Assembly: GCF_001705435.1 (NCBI RefSeq)
Contig: NZ_MDEN01000049.1
Location: forward strand, 29,377 to 93,376
DNA: 64,000 nucleotides
Origin: Pseudomonas graminis
GTDB taxonomy: Bacteria; Pseudomonadota; Gammaproteobacteria; Pseudomonadales; Pseudomonadaceae
Direction of reading: 5' to 3'
Shown: positions 9,218 to 17,903 of the stretch, in pieces
How positions within the stretch are numbered: position 1 is the stretch's first letter
How the letters are laid out: each line of letters starts with the position of its first letter
Position numbers and translations under genes: made by a program
The notes under the pieces: generated by a model
Seen by the model: the letters and a program-made list of their open reading frames with translations, nothing else
Databases searched by the model: none
What the model was told of the DNA's origin: nothing

Positions 9218-9587
9218 ACAAGCAATGATCGACTTCCTCCCCAACTGGCTGTTAGCCAAACTCAGGCCATTTCATACATCTGCATGTCCTCTCACTGGCG
9301 TGATACCGACGCAACGAGTCAGGGGGATCCGTCAGATACTCCCCCAGCGGCGGGCGTCTTCCTGACGAGTTCGGCGGTACCCTACAACGAATCACTAAGC
9401 AGTCGAACGGCCCTGTGCTGTTTTTCTGACTCCTCAGCGGTGAGGGGCCTTTCACAATACTCTCGACTTAAAAAAATGATCGCGTCATTACCATCAGGGT
9501 TGTCGGAATAGTTAGGGTATCTTGATATCGCTCTCAACAGGTCTTCCGTAACAGGGGCGACATGAAAATGTACGTTAAAACCACCAA
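9218..9587. other. gene-poor stretch before the IS element
   Basis: About 370 bases containing only the short minus-strand remnant described separately. No other feature is recognised. Confidence 0.35.
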
Positions 9588-9636
9588 GGAAGGTCTGAAG
9601 TAGACAGATGTTTTTAATCCATCCGTTCTTCAGCAT
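9382..9636 (-). pseudogene. hypothetical gene fragment cut by the IS
   Basis: An 84-codon minus-strand reading frame whose first 16 or so codons lie inside the left end of the IS element, so its ATG is supplied by the IS. The remainder (NVHFHVAPVTEDLLRAISRY..LSREYCERPLTAEESEKQHR) has the composition of a real protein. I read it as the 3' remnant of an unknown gene whose 5' part was displaced by the insertion. It could also be chance coding. Confidence 0.3.
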
Positions 9637-10769
9637 TCAAAAAACGTCGATTCAATCGGAAATCAGACCTTTCCCTCCCTCACTTACCTCTTTTTCTGCG
9701 ATACAGCGCTTTTCAGCGCTCATTGCCCTCATTACAGGCGCACCTCTCCTGCTTTCAGCAATCGTTTTCCCATCATCCACAGATTCGACAGAGCAAACAA
9801 CGTGGTCTGCTGTGCGATGTTTTTCGCCAGACCACGAAAGCGCACTTTCGTATAGCCAAACTGGCGCTTGATCACGCGAAATGGATGTTCAACCTTGGCA
9901 CGCACTTGGGCCTTCGCGTATTCGATTTTGCGACGCATACGCCCGATCAGGCAATTCTTTGCATGCTTTTTATAACTGCTCGGCCGCACTGCAATCGACC
10001 AGATCATTTGATGATCTTGATGCTCGGGACGCTTTTCGACGCCGGTGTAACCGGCGTCGCCAGAGACGTAAGTTTCTTCTCCGTGCAGTAACTGATCGAC
10101 CTGGGTTACGTCCGCCACATTCGCCGCCGTGCCCACCACGCTGTGCACCAAACCGGATTGGGCATCAGCACCGATGTGCGCTTTCATCCCAAAGAAATAT
10201 TGATTTCCTTTCTTCGTCTGGTGCATTTCAGGGTCGCGCTTGCTGTCTTTGTTCTTCGTCGAACTCGGCGCATGGATAACCGCCGCATCGACCACGGTGC
10301 CTTGGCGCAGCAACAAACCACCGTCGCCAAGATAGCTGTTGATAACCTGCAAAATCCCGCCGGCCAGTTCATGCTTTTCCAGCAGTCGGCGGAAATTGAG
10401 GATCGTGGTTTCGTCCGGAATACGATCCAGATGCAGCCCGGCAAAATGGCGCAGAATCGTGGTTTCGTAGAGCGATTCCTCCATCGCCGGATCGCTGTAA
10501 CCAAACCAGTTTTGCATCAGATGAACCCGCAGCATCGACATCAACGGATAGGCCGGACGACCTTTGGATAGTGTGGCTCGATAAGTTTGACCAAGCCATT
10601 CCAGGGCACGACCTGATCCATCTCAATCAGGAAGCGCTCACGGCGGGTTTGTTTGCGTTTGCCAGCGTATTCGGCGTCAGCGAAACAGATCTGTTTCATC
10701 CGTGCTCAACCGTTCATTTTTTAGGCCTAGTGTATTTCACCAGATTTGGAAGTCTTTTTCAGAGTTTCC
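9588..10769 (-). mobile_element. IS5-family insertion sequence
   Basis: A 1.18-kb element bounded by imperfect inverted repeats. The left end reads GGAAGGTCTGAAGTAGAC (9588-9605). The right end, read inward on the minus strand, is GGAAACTCTGAAAAAGAC (10769-10752). Fourteen of 18 positions match. It contains one transposase gene on the minus strand. No matching target duplication is obvious: CCAA on the left, TTAG on the right. The copy may therefore be old or one flank rearranged. The transposase is frameshifted, so the copy is not autonomous. Confidence 0.75.
9732..10699 (-). pseudogene. IS5-family transposase, frameshifted
   Basis: The transposase begins at ATG 10699 (MKQICFADAEYAGKRKQTRR..) and runs through EPHYPK. 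It then loses frame near 10555-10560 and would stop shortly after. The rest continues in another frame as RPAYPLMSMLRVHLMQNWFGYSDPAM and on to 9732. The DDE-domain blocks are intact: TVVDAAVIHAPSSTKNK, VSGDAGYTGVEKR, and the C-terminal KRQFGYTKVRFRGLAKN. Total length is about 322 codons, normal for this IS5 subgroup. A small deletion in a G-rich stretch explains the loss. Translation restart at 10544 would give a 270-residue protein lacking the N-terminal DNA-binding part. Confidence 0.8.
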
Positions 10770-10877
10770 TTAGGCCATCAAATAGGAAAAGAAAAAAACC
10801 GTGCCGGTGATGGATGACCTGCATATGACGACGATCGCCGAGCGCTAAATCGTGCATGAAGGCCAACTAAAACTTGA

Positions 10878-11765
10878 TCAGGGCGCCAAAGTCTCCAAGG
10901 CATCGAGTACTTGCCGTAGGGCCTTGCCCAACGGCTTATCCTGACGCAGCACAATGCCAAGCGTGCGGCTCATCGGCGGTTCCAAAGCCTCGATCCGCAA
11001 GCCCCGCCGATGGTGGGTAGCTCCCACTGACATGGCAGGCACGATGCTGTAACCCAGACCGGCAGCGACCATTTCCTTGATGGCCTCGATGCTGCCCAGC
11101 TCCATCACTGGTTTGACCCGAACACCGGCCTGAAAATACCACTTATCGATCAACAACCTTGTGCTGCTGCCAGCTTCAAAGACCACCAGCGGAAGGCGGG
11201 CTAATGATTGCGGTGTCATCTGATGCGGGATATCAGACTGGTCGGAGCTGAAGATCGCCACGAACGCTTCTTCCAGCAACGGGGTGATCGACAAACTGCG
11301 CCCGGTGGCGGGCATTGTGACTAACGCCAGATCAAGTCGGTTCTCCTCGACTGCGCGCAGGATCCCATCGGTATTCCCGGTACTGACCCGCACATCCAAC
11401 GCTGGAAACCGCCGACGGAGGCTTCGCAGAACGGGCGGCAGTAGATGAATGCATGCGGTGGCTCCGGTGCCGATGGCAATCCTGCCGGCAATGCCTTGGA
11501 CATGGCCGGAGAGTTCGAGCAATGCGTCTTCAACTGCGGCGTCGATCCTCCCAACGTGCTCCAGCAAAGTGGTGCCTGCAGACGTCGGCTTTATCCGCTT
11601 TCCTACACGCTCTATTAGCTTGAGGTTTAGCCGGGTTTCCAGTTGACGGACTTGCAGGCTAACGGCGGGTTGGCTGAGGCCCTGACGCTCGGCGGCGGCG
11701 GAAAAGCTGCCGTACTGGATAACTTGGGAAAAGGTGTACAGATGATTAAGGTTGAGACGCTGCAT
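10878..11765 (-). CDS. LysR-family transcriptional regulator
   Basis: A 295-residue LysR-type regulator of usual length. The winged HTH lies at the N-terminus (LNHLYTFSQVIQYGSFSAAAERQGLSQPAVSLQVRQLETRL, residues 5-45), followed by the linker helix and a periplasmic-binding-protein-like effector domain (from about 90). It is divergently placed 148 bases from the acetyltransferase-MFS pair at 11914, the usual geometry for a LysR protein regulating its neighbours. The effector is unknown. Confidence 0.85.
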   Translation of the reverse strand: MQRLNLNHLYTFSQVIQYGSFSAAAERQGLSQPAVSLQVRQLETRLNLKLIERVGKRIKPTSAGTTLLEHVGRIDAAVEDALLELSGHVQGIAGRIAIGTGATACIHLLPPVLRSLRRRFPALDVRVSTGNTDGILRAVEENRLDLALVTMPATGRSLSITPLLEEAFVAIFSSDQSDIPHQMTPQSLARLPLVVFEAGSSTRLLIDKWYFQAGVRVKPVMELGSIEAIKEMVAAGLGYSIVPAMSVGATHHRRGLRIEALEPPMSRTLGIVLRQDKPLGKALRQVLDALETLAP

Positions 11766-11913
11766 GTCAAAGTTTTACTTATGCTAGGGATCAGTAATGA
11801 TAGCTTTTCTTAGGTTGGGTGTGACGTCACTATTTGTCTCATCACTGCCATATCTCCAAACGCTTTTGGGCTACGGCGCAACAACGAACAATTATTACTG
11901 ATGAAGACTTTCT

Positions 11914-12447
11914 ATGCCTCACCACCTGATCCTTCGCGACGCCAATGAAAATGACATGCCTCTAGTGCTGGCGATCTATGCCCATCATGTGATTCACGGC
12001 TCGGCCAGCTTCGAATTGGAGCCGCCTACCCTCGGACAGATGTGCCAAAGGCGCGCCGAGGTATGTGCCCTCGGCTTGCCGTATCTAGTGGCCGAGCGTA
12101 ATGGAGAGGTAGTGGGTTATGGCTATGCGACGCTCTACCGGCCGCGTCCGGCCTACAGTTTTACAGTCGAGGATTCCGTATACATTCGCCATGACATGTC
12201 TGGTCTTGGCGTCGGGCAGGCGCTGTTGAGCAGGGTAATTGAGCGTTGCGTCGAAGGCGGACGGCGGCAAATGGTCGCGATCATCGGCAACAGCGAAAAC
12301 CTTGCGTCGATCCGCTTGCACGAGCGCCAGGGATTTCGCAAGGTCGGTGTGTTTGAATCGGTGGGCTTCAAGCACGGCCGCTGGCTGGACACCGTTATCA
12401 TGCAGCGAGAGTTGGGTGAAGGCGCAGGTAGCTCGCCCAATGGCTAG
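11914..12447 (+). CDS. phosphinothricin/methionine-sulfoximine-type N-acetyltransferase
   Basis: A 177-residue GNAT protein of the PAT/Bar/MddA subgroup, which acetylates the amino group of glutamine-synthetase inhibitors such as phosphinothricin and methionine sulfoximine. Family features seen are IRDANENDMPLVLAIYAHHV at the start, the acetyl-CoA strand-loop SVYIRHDMSGLGVGQALLSR (about 90-109), and the GNSENLASIRLHERQGFRKVG region followed by GFKHGRWLDTVIMQRELG. The last two blocks are characteristic of this subgroup. It overlaps the following MFS gene by 8 bases (ATGGCTAG), so the two are probably co-translated. The natural substrate may be an amino-acid analogue made by plants or other microbes. 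Confidence 0.8.
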   Translation: MPHHLILRDANENDMPLVLAIYAHHVIHGSASFELEPPTLGQMCQRRAEVCALGLPYLVAERNGEVVGYGYATLYRPRPAYSFTVEDSVYIRHDMSGLGVGQALLSRVIERCVEGGRRQMVAIIGNSENLASIRLHERQGFRKVGVFESVGFKHGRWLDTVIMQRELGEGAGSSPNG

Positions 12448-13636
12448 CGCCGGCATCAGATACTTGGGCGTTGGAACGGTTCTAGCCCTGGGCCTCTCGC
12501 AGTTGATCAACTGGGGTGTGTCGTTCTATTTGCTCGGCGCGTTCGGCCCGGCCATGGTGAAAGAGTTTGCCTGGAGTAGTCAGCAGGTGGTCGCCGGACT
12601 TTCAGTGGCCATGGTCGTGATGGGCATGACGTCGCCATTTACTGGTGGCCTAGTCGAACGCTTCGGCGGGCGGGCGGTGTTGCGAGTCGGCACCTTACTC
12701 AACGCGGCGGCCTGTGTACTGTTGGCGAACTCCGCTGCGTCGCTACCGATTTACTATCTGATCTGGATGCTGTTCGGCTTTGGGATGCGTCTGTCGTTGT
12801 ACGATGCATTGTTTGCCTCCCTCGCCGAGCTAGCCGGTGAGCGGGCTCGGGGCTCCATGGTGGGTATTACATTGGTCGGCGGGCTGTCATCGGCGGTGTT
12901 TTGGCCCCTGGGCAGTGGCTTGGAGGCATTGATCGGCTGGCGACAAGGGTTGATGGTGTATGCCGCGACATGTCTTATCAGCGTCAGTTTGATCAATGTG
13001 CTGCCTGCCAATGCGGTCATGACCAAGGCGGATAACCATGATTTGCAGACTACATCTCAAAGTGCAGGCTGTGTTTTCAGGCAATGGTTGTTCGGCCTGA
13101 GCGTGACGTTGGTTGGCGTGCTCTCGGCGGGATTGGCACCACAGCTTCCTGATTTGCTCATGTCCTTAGGCGCGCCGATCAAGCTGGTGGCGTTGTGGGG
13201 TATCGGCCAGACGTGTGCGCGGATGGCGCAAAGTCTATTGGGCGGGTCGATGACCGCTTCGTCGCTTAACGTATGGGTGGGAGGTGGTCTGCCTTTGGTC
13301 TTTGCCATCGGCCTAATGAGCCAGGGCAGGGTTCTAGTGGCGGGGTTATTTGTGTTTGGTTACGGCGCGCTGAATGGTCTTTCAACGCTGCTGCGAGCAA
13401 GCCTTCCTTTCGAGCTCTTCGCGCCCGATCAATATGCGCGCCTTACCGGGAAGCTGGTGGCACCAGCCTTCGTCCTATCAGCGTTCGCGCCTTGGTTATT
13501 TGCCGCTGTGCGTGATCAGGGGGGAAATCCTGCCTTGCTGTGGATGGCGTTGGGTATCGGAGTTTGTAGTCTTTTGGTGGCTTTTGCACTCAAAGCCTTG
13601 GGTGGGTTTAAACGAGGGCCAACTGCAACAGGATGA
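12440..13636 (+). CDS. MFS transporter
   Basis: A 398-residue protein with about 12 hydrophobic segments, beginning MASAGIRYLGVGTVLALGL. The segment-2/3 loop contains GGLVERFGGRAVLR, a variant of the MFS loop motif GxLaDrxGrR. The start at ATG 12440 lies within the stop region of the acetyltransferase gene; an open frame extends upstream but would overlap that gene heavily. Co-location with an acetyltransferase and a divergent LysR regulator suggests export of an amino-acid-like toxin or of the acetylated product. Similar MFS genes accompany PAT-type genes in other bacteria. Confidence 0.8.
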   Translation: MASAGIRYLGVGTVLALGLSQLINWGVSFYLLGAFGPAMVKEFAWSSQQVVAGLSVAMVVMGMTSPFTGGLVERFGGRAVLRVGTLLNAAACVLLANSAASLPIYYLIWMLFGFGMRLSLYDALFASLAELAGERARGSMVGITLVGGLSSAVFWPLGSGLEALIGWRQGLMVYAATCLISVSLINVLPANAVMTKADNHDLQTTSQSAGCVFRQWLFGLSVTLVGVLSAGLAPQLPDLLMSLGAPIKLVALWGIGQTCARMAQSLLGGSMTASSLNVWVGGGLPLVFAIGLMSQGRVLVAGLFVFGYGALNGLSTLLRASLPFELFAPDQYARLTGKLVAPAFVLSAFAPWLFAAVRDQGGNPALLWMALGIGVCSLLVAFALKALGGFKRGPTATG

Positions 13637-13743
13637 TCTTCGAATCAACGTGAAGGGGGTAACCCCGAATAGCTAGTCCTTACCACTTCATTGGCGCTCC
13701 ACGCGCTGCTAGCATCCACTTCTTAATAACCTGAGTTCTTTCA

Positions 13744-14202
13744 ATGCTACGGATTGCAGCCCTTTCAATTTTTACGGCCATCTTTTCCTTGCCAGCTTTG
13801 GCACAGGATCAATTCCAGTGCGCTGGCGCAACCGTCACCATCGGGGTAGATGCGACCATGCCATTGCGGTCAACAGAGGGCGCAGATGTGATCCTCCGGG
13901 TCGAACGAGGCCCACGCTCCACTATCTTGCGGTACAGCAATGTGGATTTCGTTCGCGGCGAATGCGACACCGATGCAAATCACTTTAGCCGTGTGATCTA
14001 TCAGGCCGTCTGCGGCGGTAGCGGTTGCCATGATTTATCGAACTGGGGAGTAATCGACCCTGAAAGCCTTCAAGCTCTGCTGGTGCCTTCGAACGACAGC
14101 CTTGAACCGGCCATTGCCCTGCTCGGACATAAGCCGGTGCTGAAGGGGAAACCGATGAGTGTGAGCGCTGAAGCACACCGCCTTGGGTTACCCACCCCTT
14201 AG
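13744..14202 (+). CDS. secreted hypothetical protein
   Basis: A 152-residue protein with a clear Sec signal peptide (MLRIAALSIFTAIFSLPALA, cleavage before QDQF). The mature part has two pairs of cysteines (one near residue 28, one near 77, and a CGGSGC cluster near 93) that could form disulfides, fitting a periplasmic location. Strand-rich, no recognised domain. It sits alone between the MFS gene and a convergent short-chain dehydrogenase. Confidence 0.6.
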   Translation: MLRIAALSIFTAIFSLPALAQDQFQCAGATVTIGVDATMPLRSTEGADVILRVERGPRSTILRYSNVDFVRGECDTDANHFSRVIYQAVCGGSGCHDLSNWGVIDPESLQALLVPSNDSLEPAIALLGHKPVLKGKPMSVSAEAHRLGLPTP

Positions 14203-14380
14203 CATTCGAGACTTATTATGGTCACGATCACAAGGTGAGTTTGCGGGTTGGGTCTCGATAGCGCTGGGCACGCTTGATACGCCTTTCGAGCCTCAACAGC
14301 AGAAGCACGTTCATGTCGAATCAGCAGTTCCCTGGTATACGCCATTCGGCCCTTGTCTCCAGCACTGACTGCTTGAGGCG

Positions 14381-15097
14381 TTATCTGCCTCCCAGACTTC
14401 CTCCGCCATCGACGCCGATCACTTGGCCCGTCACAAAGGATGCACCCTCACTAAGCAGGAAGGTGATCAAAGAGGCAACTTCTGACGGCGTTCCCAGCCT
14501 TTGCATCGGGATCGTGGATATTATTTGACGCTCAGCATCACTCCCCACCGGCCTGGTCGCCCGGAAAAGCTCGGTTTCTATAGGGCCAGGAGCGACTGCG
14601 TTCGCTGTGATCCCGATGGGCGCCAATTCAAGCGCCCACGTACGTGTGATGCCAACCAAAGCGCTTTTGGCGGCAGAGTATGCTGTTCGATCTCGCGCTC
14701 CGAAAATGGCTCGACTGCAAACATTTACTATGCGTCCTGCTGAGGACTGCTTGAGGGATGGCAGGCAAGCCTGAGTGACCTGTACCGAGGCCGTCACATT
14801 CAGGTCAAGAACGCTATGGAGTGTCTCAAGGTCGAGCGTTTCAAGGCTCTGTGGAGCCGCGATACCTGCATTATTGACGACGGCATCAATAGCAGTGCGC
14901 TCTAACAGCTCCCTAAACATCTCAGCCGTCTGCTGGACGTCGGCTAAATCACATAGGACTAGCGTGCCCGGGAAATTGTCAATTGGTCGCCTGGCGATGC
15001 CAACCACATCCCACCCTGACTCCTTCAAACGAGAGCTCAGCGCAAGACCTATTCCTTTGGTGGCACCTGTCACCAATGCAGTTCGGGTGTTGTTCAT
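14381..15097 (-). CDS. SDR-family oxidoreductase (FabG-like)
   Basis: A 238-residue classical short-chain dehydrogenase. The cofactor motif is TGATKGIG (residues 10-17), the structural motif NNAG is near 83, the catalytic Tyr and Lys are in YSAAKSA (near 145), and GPIETELF follows. The C-terminus VTGQVIGVDGG is the usual FabG-like ending. An Arg pair in the strand-2 loop (GIARR) suggests NADPH. ATG 15097 was chosen because GAGAGGG lies just upstream; an upstream ATG at 15157 has no such site. The substrate is unknown. No acyl carrier genes adjoin, so a fatty-acid role is not implied. Confidence 0.8.
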   Translation of the reverse strand: MNNTRTALVTGATKGIGLALSSRLKESGWDVVGIARRPIDNFPGTLVLCDLADVQQTAEMFRELLERTAIDAVVNNAGIAAPQSLETLDLETLHSVLDLNVTASVQVTQACLPSLKQSSAGRIVNVCSRAIFGARDRTAYSAAKSALVGITRTWALELAPIGITANAVAPGPIETELFRATRPVGSDAERQIISTIPMQRLGTPSEVASLITFLLSEGASFVTGQVIGVDGGGSLGGR

Positions 15098-15226
15098 GTT
15101 TACCCTCTCATTTTCCGACCCCAAATGTCCTAGTAGCACAGACCTCTCGGCGAACAAAATGATGCCATTGTGATCTCATTCGTAGATCTTAACTTCTACG
15201 TCTCTCGCTCCCCCGGGAAGTGCTTT

Positions 15227-15556
15227 GTGACCAAACGGTTCCTCGGTATCACGGTTTTCATGTCTGTGATGTTGTGCCTGACTGGGTGCGCTTGGTTTCA
15301 GACAGTTCCTCTGACCGGGGCCTATAGGGAAGGGTTTCGGAGCGGATGCGGAGCTCGTGAGCAGGGTTCCGGATATGAGGCCCGGGATGCTGACGCCCGG
15401 GCTCATCTTCAAGGGCGCTATTGGCAAGGGTGGGGACGCGGTTTCAACTCCTGTCTATCGCCGTGGGAAAAAGAGCGGCAAGACAAATGGCTTCGTGGGG
15501 AAGACAAAAAATACTGCACCAAGCATCAAAAAAAGCGCGGCCACTGCAAAGAGTAG
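15227..15556 (+). CDS. small lipoprotein
   Basis: About 109 residues from GTG 15227 (VTKRFLGITVFMSVMLCLTGC). The lipobox LTGC places the lipidated Cys at about residue 21, so the protein is probably anchored in the outer membrane. The mature part is rich in Gly, Arg and Lys with Cys residues (SGCGAREQ, SCLSPW, YCTKHQKKRGHC). GGGAAG precedes the GTG at suitable distance. I recognise no domain. Function unknown. Confidence 0.5.
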   Translation: MTKRFLGITVFMSVMLCLTGCAWFQTVPLTGAYREGFRSGCGAREQGSGYEARDADARAHLQGRYWQGWGRGFNSCLSPWEKERQDKWLRGEDKKYCTKHQKKRGHCKE

Positions 15557-15736
15557 AGAGACCGCCAACGATCTGGCACAGTTTTTTGATACCTAGGGCA
15601 AGCTGTAGGGTACTCAGTTAGCCTCATCCACAACTAGGTCGATTGGCAGGTGAGCAGGTGAGCAACAAACCGCTACTCTGGCTCGGTGCATGATTTACAA
15701 CCCCGCTCGAACCACTCTTATCGTCCAGGATCACCA

Positions 15737-16063
15737 GTGACTAATCTCCTATTCATTTGCAGTCGCAATCAGTGGCGAAGCCCTACAGCGGAAGCGATGT
15801 GGCGCCGTCGACCCCGCTTTAACGTGCGTTCGGCAGGTACCAGTCCCAGTGCACGAAAATCAGTTGGGCCCGCAGACATTTGTTGGGCGGATGTGATCTT
15901 CGTCATGGAGCGTAAACACTTGCAGCGCCTTCGCGCGGCATACGCTCAGCACCTTGAGCACAAGCTCGTGCACGTTCTGGAGATCCCTGACGATTTTCAG
16001 TACATGGATCCCGAGCTAGTGGAATTACTGGAGAGCGCAGTGAGTGAATACCTTGAGCAGTAG
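15737..16063 (+). CDS. low-molecular-weight protein-tyrosine-phosphatase-like protein
   Basis: About 108 residues starting at GTG 15737 (VTNLLFICSRNQWRSPTAE). The phosphate-binding loop CSRNQWRS (residues 8-15) is a CX5R(S/T) motif of the low-molecular-weight phosphatase fold. The C-terminal part carries IPDDFQYMDPELVELL, a conserved ending of a short bacterial subfamily. The protein is shorter than classical LMW-PTPs (about 150 residues), and its true substrates are not known. It is not obviously linked to its neighbours. Confidence 0.7.
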   Translation: MTNLLFICSRNQWRSPTAEAMWRRRPRFNVRSAGTSPSARKSVGPADICWADVIFVMERKHLQRLRAAYAQHLEHKLVHVLEIPDDFQYMDPELVELLESAVSEYLEQ

Positions 16064-16148
16064 GCACCTCTCATGAAGTTGCGATATGGCAGCAGTGACG
16101 CATGTCCAGCGTCGGGCCATCGTATCGATGGCGGGTTTGTGCCCATGG

Positions 16149-17339
16149 TTATTCATCCCACCAATCGTTCACCCCACGTATGGTGCTGTGGCCCGTAAAC
16201 CAGTCCTCGACCTTAGTCGTCAGGTTTACGACTGATCCGATGTTAGCCTGGATGGGATCAAGCTTATCTGCCTGCGCCGTGGCCCATGCTGCCCACAAGG
16301 CGGTTTGCTGTTGGACATGCGCTGGGCTGCCAGCATTTGCCTTACAGGTGGCCTCGATGAACGCTCGTAGCTGAAGTGAGCGCTGCCAGTACTCCATGTT
16401 GCTTACCAGATCTCGGCGTAACCGCCGCTGGCTTTCATCGTGCCTCACCCGCTGCAGACGCACCTCTTCCTCGATCCGGCGTGCATTTTGCTGTTCCTCA
16501 CGTCTGATTCGTGCGGCTGTGATCGATTCGGCAATTAGGGCGAATCCTTCGACGATGCTGCCGAGTCTTTTCTCAAGCCTTTTCGCCTTGGTGTCAGCCC
16601 AGTTCTTGCGCGTGCCGTGCAAAGTATCCGCTTCTACCTGCAGGCTCAGTTGGCCTGTAGGTATCCACTCGAAAGAAGGCGCACGCAAAGATGAAAAGTT
16701 GGGTGTCCACGGAGTACCTGGTTTGCGTGGTGTCGGAGGAGGGGGAGGGAGAGCAAGTTTGGTCAGCCGTTCTGTGAGTTGCAGGGTGAATTTCTCTGCT
16801 CCAATTTGGACTGTGGTCTTGTCATGAACTCCAATCGTCCATCGATGACCCAGTGCTTCGCTTGCTTTGATGAGCGTATCGAGAATTAGCGCTGAGCGAT
16901 CAACCTGCGCCAGTGAAATGCGGGTATCTAGCACAGGCATTTTCTCAAGTGCTAGATGGCCCTCATGGGTTTTAGCGGACTGAGCGTGCTTTAGCCATTT
17001 CACTACGAGTAGATGAGGATCGTTCAGTGTCTGCGGGACAACCGGGAGGAAGCTTTGGAGACTTGTTTTTACCGCGGCTGGTTTTTGAGGGGGAAGGAGC
17101 GTTCTGTCCAGCACCTTGAAGCTAATCTGCACGGTCTCCATCGGGGGCTTCGGCTTGGCCGGGCGCTTAGCGGGTTGCTTAGCCCAGTATCCCCGAGACG
17201 GGAGTGGTATACCCGCCTTACGACAAGCTTTCGATAGGCCTACGTCTGATACGCCGATCTCTTGGGCAAGCTTCAATACGGGGGTTGCCCAGATCTTATC
17301 GAAGAGCTCTAGGGTAGTGAAACTAACCAACTTGTACAT
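16149..17339 (-). CDS. hypothetical protein with N-terminal HTH-like segment
   Basis: A 396-residue protein of a family seen in Pseudomonas accessory DNA. The N-terminus reads LELFDKIWATPVLKLAQEIGVSDVGLSKACRKAGIPLPSRGYWAK, a helix-turn-helix-like segment ending in GYWAK, followed by a Lys/Pro-rich linker. The middle is mixed, and residues about 250-330 form a long charged helix (RIRREEQQNARRIEEEVRLQRV). No enzymatic motif is seen. It overlaps the upstream small gene by 17 bases, so the two form one transcription unit. Confidence 0.6.
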   Translation of the reverse strand: MYKLVSFTTLELFDKIWATPVLKLAQEIGVSDVGLSKACRKAGIPLPSRGYWAKQPAKRPAKPKPPMETVQISFKVLDRTLLPPQKPAAVKTSLQSFLPVVPQTLNDPHLLVVKWLKHAQSAKTHEGHLALEKMPVLDTRISLAQVDRSALILDTLIKASEALGHRWTIGVHDKTTVQIGAEKFTLQLTERLTKLALPPPPPTPRKPGTPWTPNFSSLRAPSFEWIPTGQLSLQVEADTLHGTRKNWADTKAKRLEKRLGSIVEGFALIAESITAARIRREEQQNARRIEEEVRLQRVRHDESQRRLRRDLVSNMEYWQRSLQLRAFIEATCKANAGSPAHVQQQTALWAAWATAQADKLDPIQANIGSVVNLTTKVEDWFTGHSTIRGVNDWWDE

Positions 17340-17583
17340 GCGCTTTACCCTGCGTCATAGCTGAAATCTGAGCGTAGATCGCGTATCGCCGCTGCGCCGG
17401 AAAAGCTTTGAGTAACGCCTCTGCATATGGGCCCAGAGGCTTGCCGAGCTTTTTAGACCTGTCCATGCCTTTCGCGCGTAAGACGGTTTCACTGATGCAC
17501 ACATCGTGCGCTGGTTCGCCCGGCAGTTGTGTGGCGGCGAACTCAATACCGTATATCGTTACAAAATGAACATAAACACACAT
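17323..17583 (-). CDS. small hypothetical protein upstream of and overlapping the HTH-like gene
   Basis: Up to 86 residues (YGIEFAATQLPGEPAHDVCISE..PLGPYAEALLKAFPAQRRYAIYAQISAMTQG). Its end overlaps the start of the 396-residue gene by 17 bases, which favours coupled translation. The N-terminal seven residues are uncertain; GTG at 17562 is an alternative start. Family not recognised. Confidence 0.5.
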   Translation of the reverse strand: MCVYVHFVTIYGIEFAATQLPGEPAHDVCISETVLRAKGMDRSKKLGKPLGPYAEALLKAFPAQRRYAIYAQISAMTQGKAHVQVG

Positions 17584-17903
17584 TGACCATTAAGTGGGAT
17601 TTTATGCCCATGTGGGTGGGACGATAGCCACTCAAGCCAGATGTTCTTCCATGAAGCCAGTTAAGTGGGCTTGAGGATTTGTTCCCGGACACCTTTCGGA
17701 AGCGCCGGGGGAGGACATGCTTACCGCCCATCGCCGGGGCATATCGTTTGAGTCACTTTTGGGTGGAGAGGTTCTATTGAAATTCTCCCAACACGACGGT
17801 GCCGTTTGATGATCGCGTTGGTGCGCCAGTTTTACCTCCCCCCCCACCGGGAATTGCCTATGACGTGATGTAGCTGTTGCTAGATTCCTGTGTTGAGTAA
17901 ACC
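17584..17903. other. 320-base stretch without a gene
   Basis: The stretch contains several imperfect inverted elements around 17,600-17,700 and GC-rich runs but no reading frame I can support. It separates two minus-strand genes. Confidence 0.35.
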
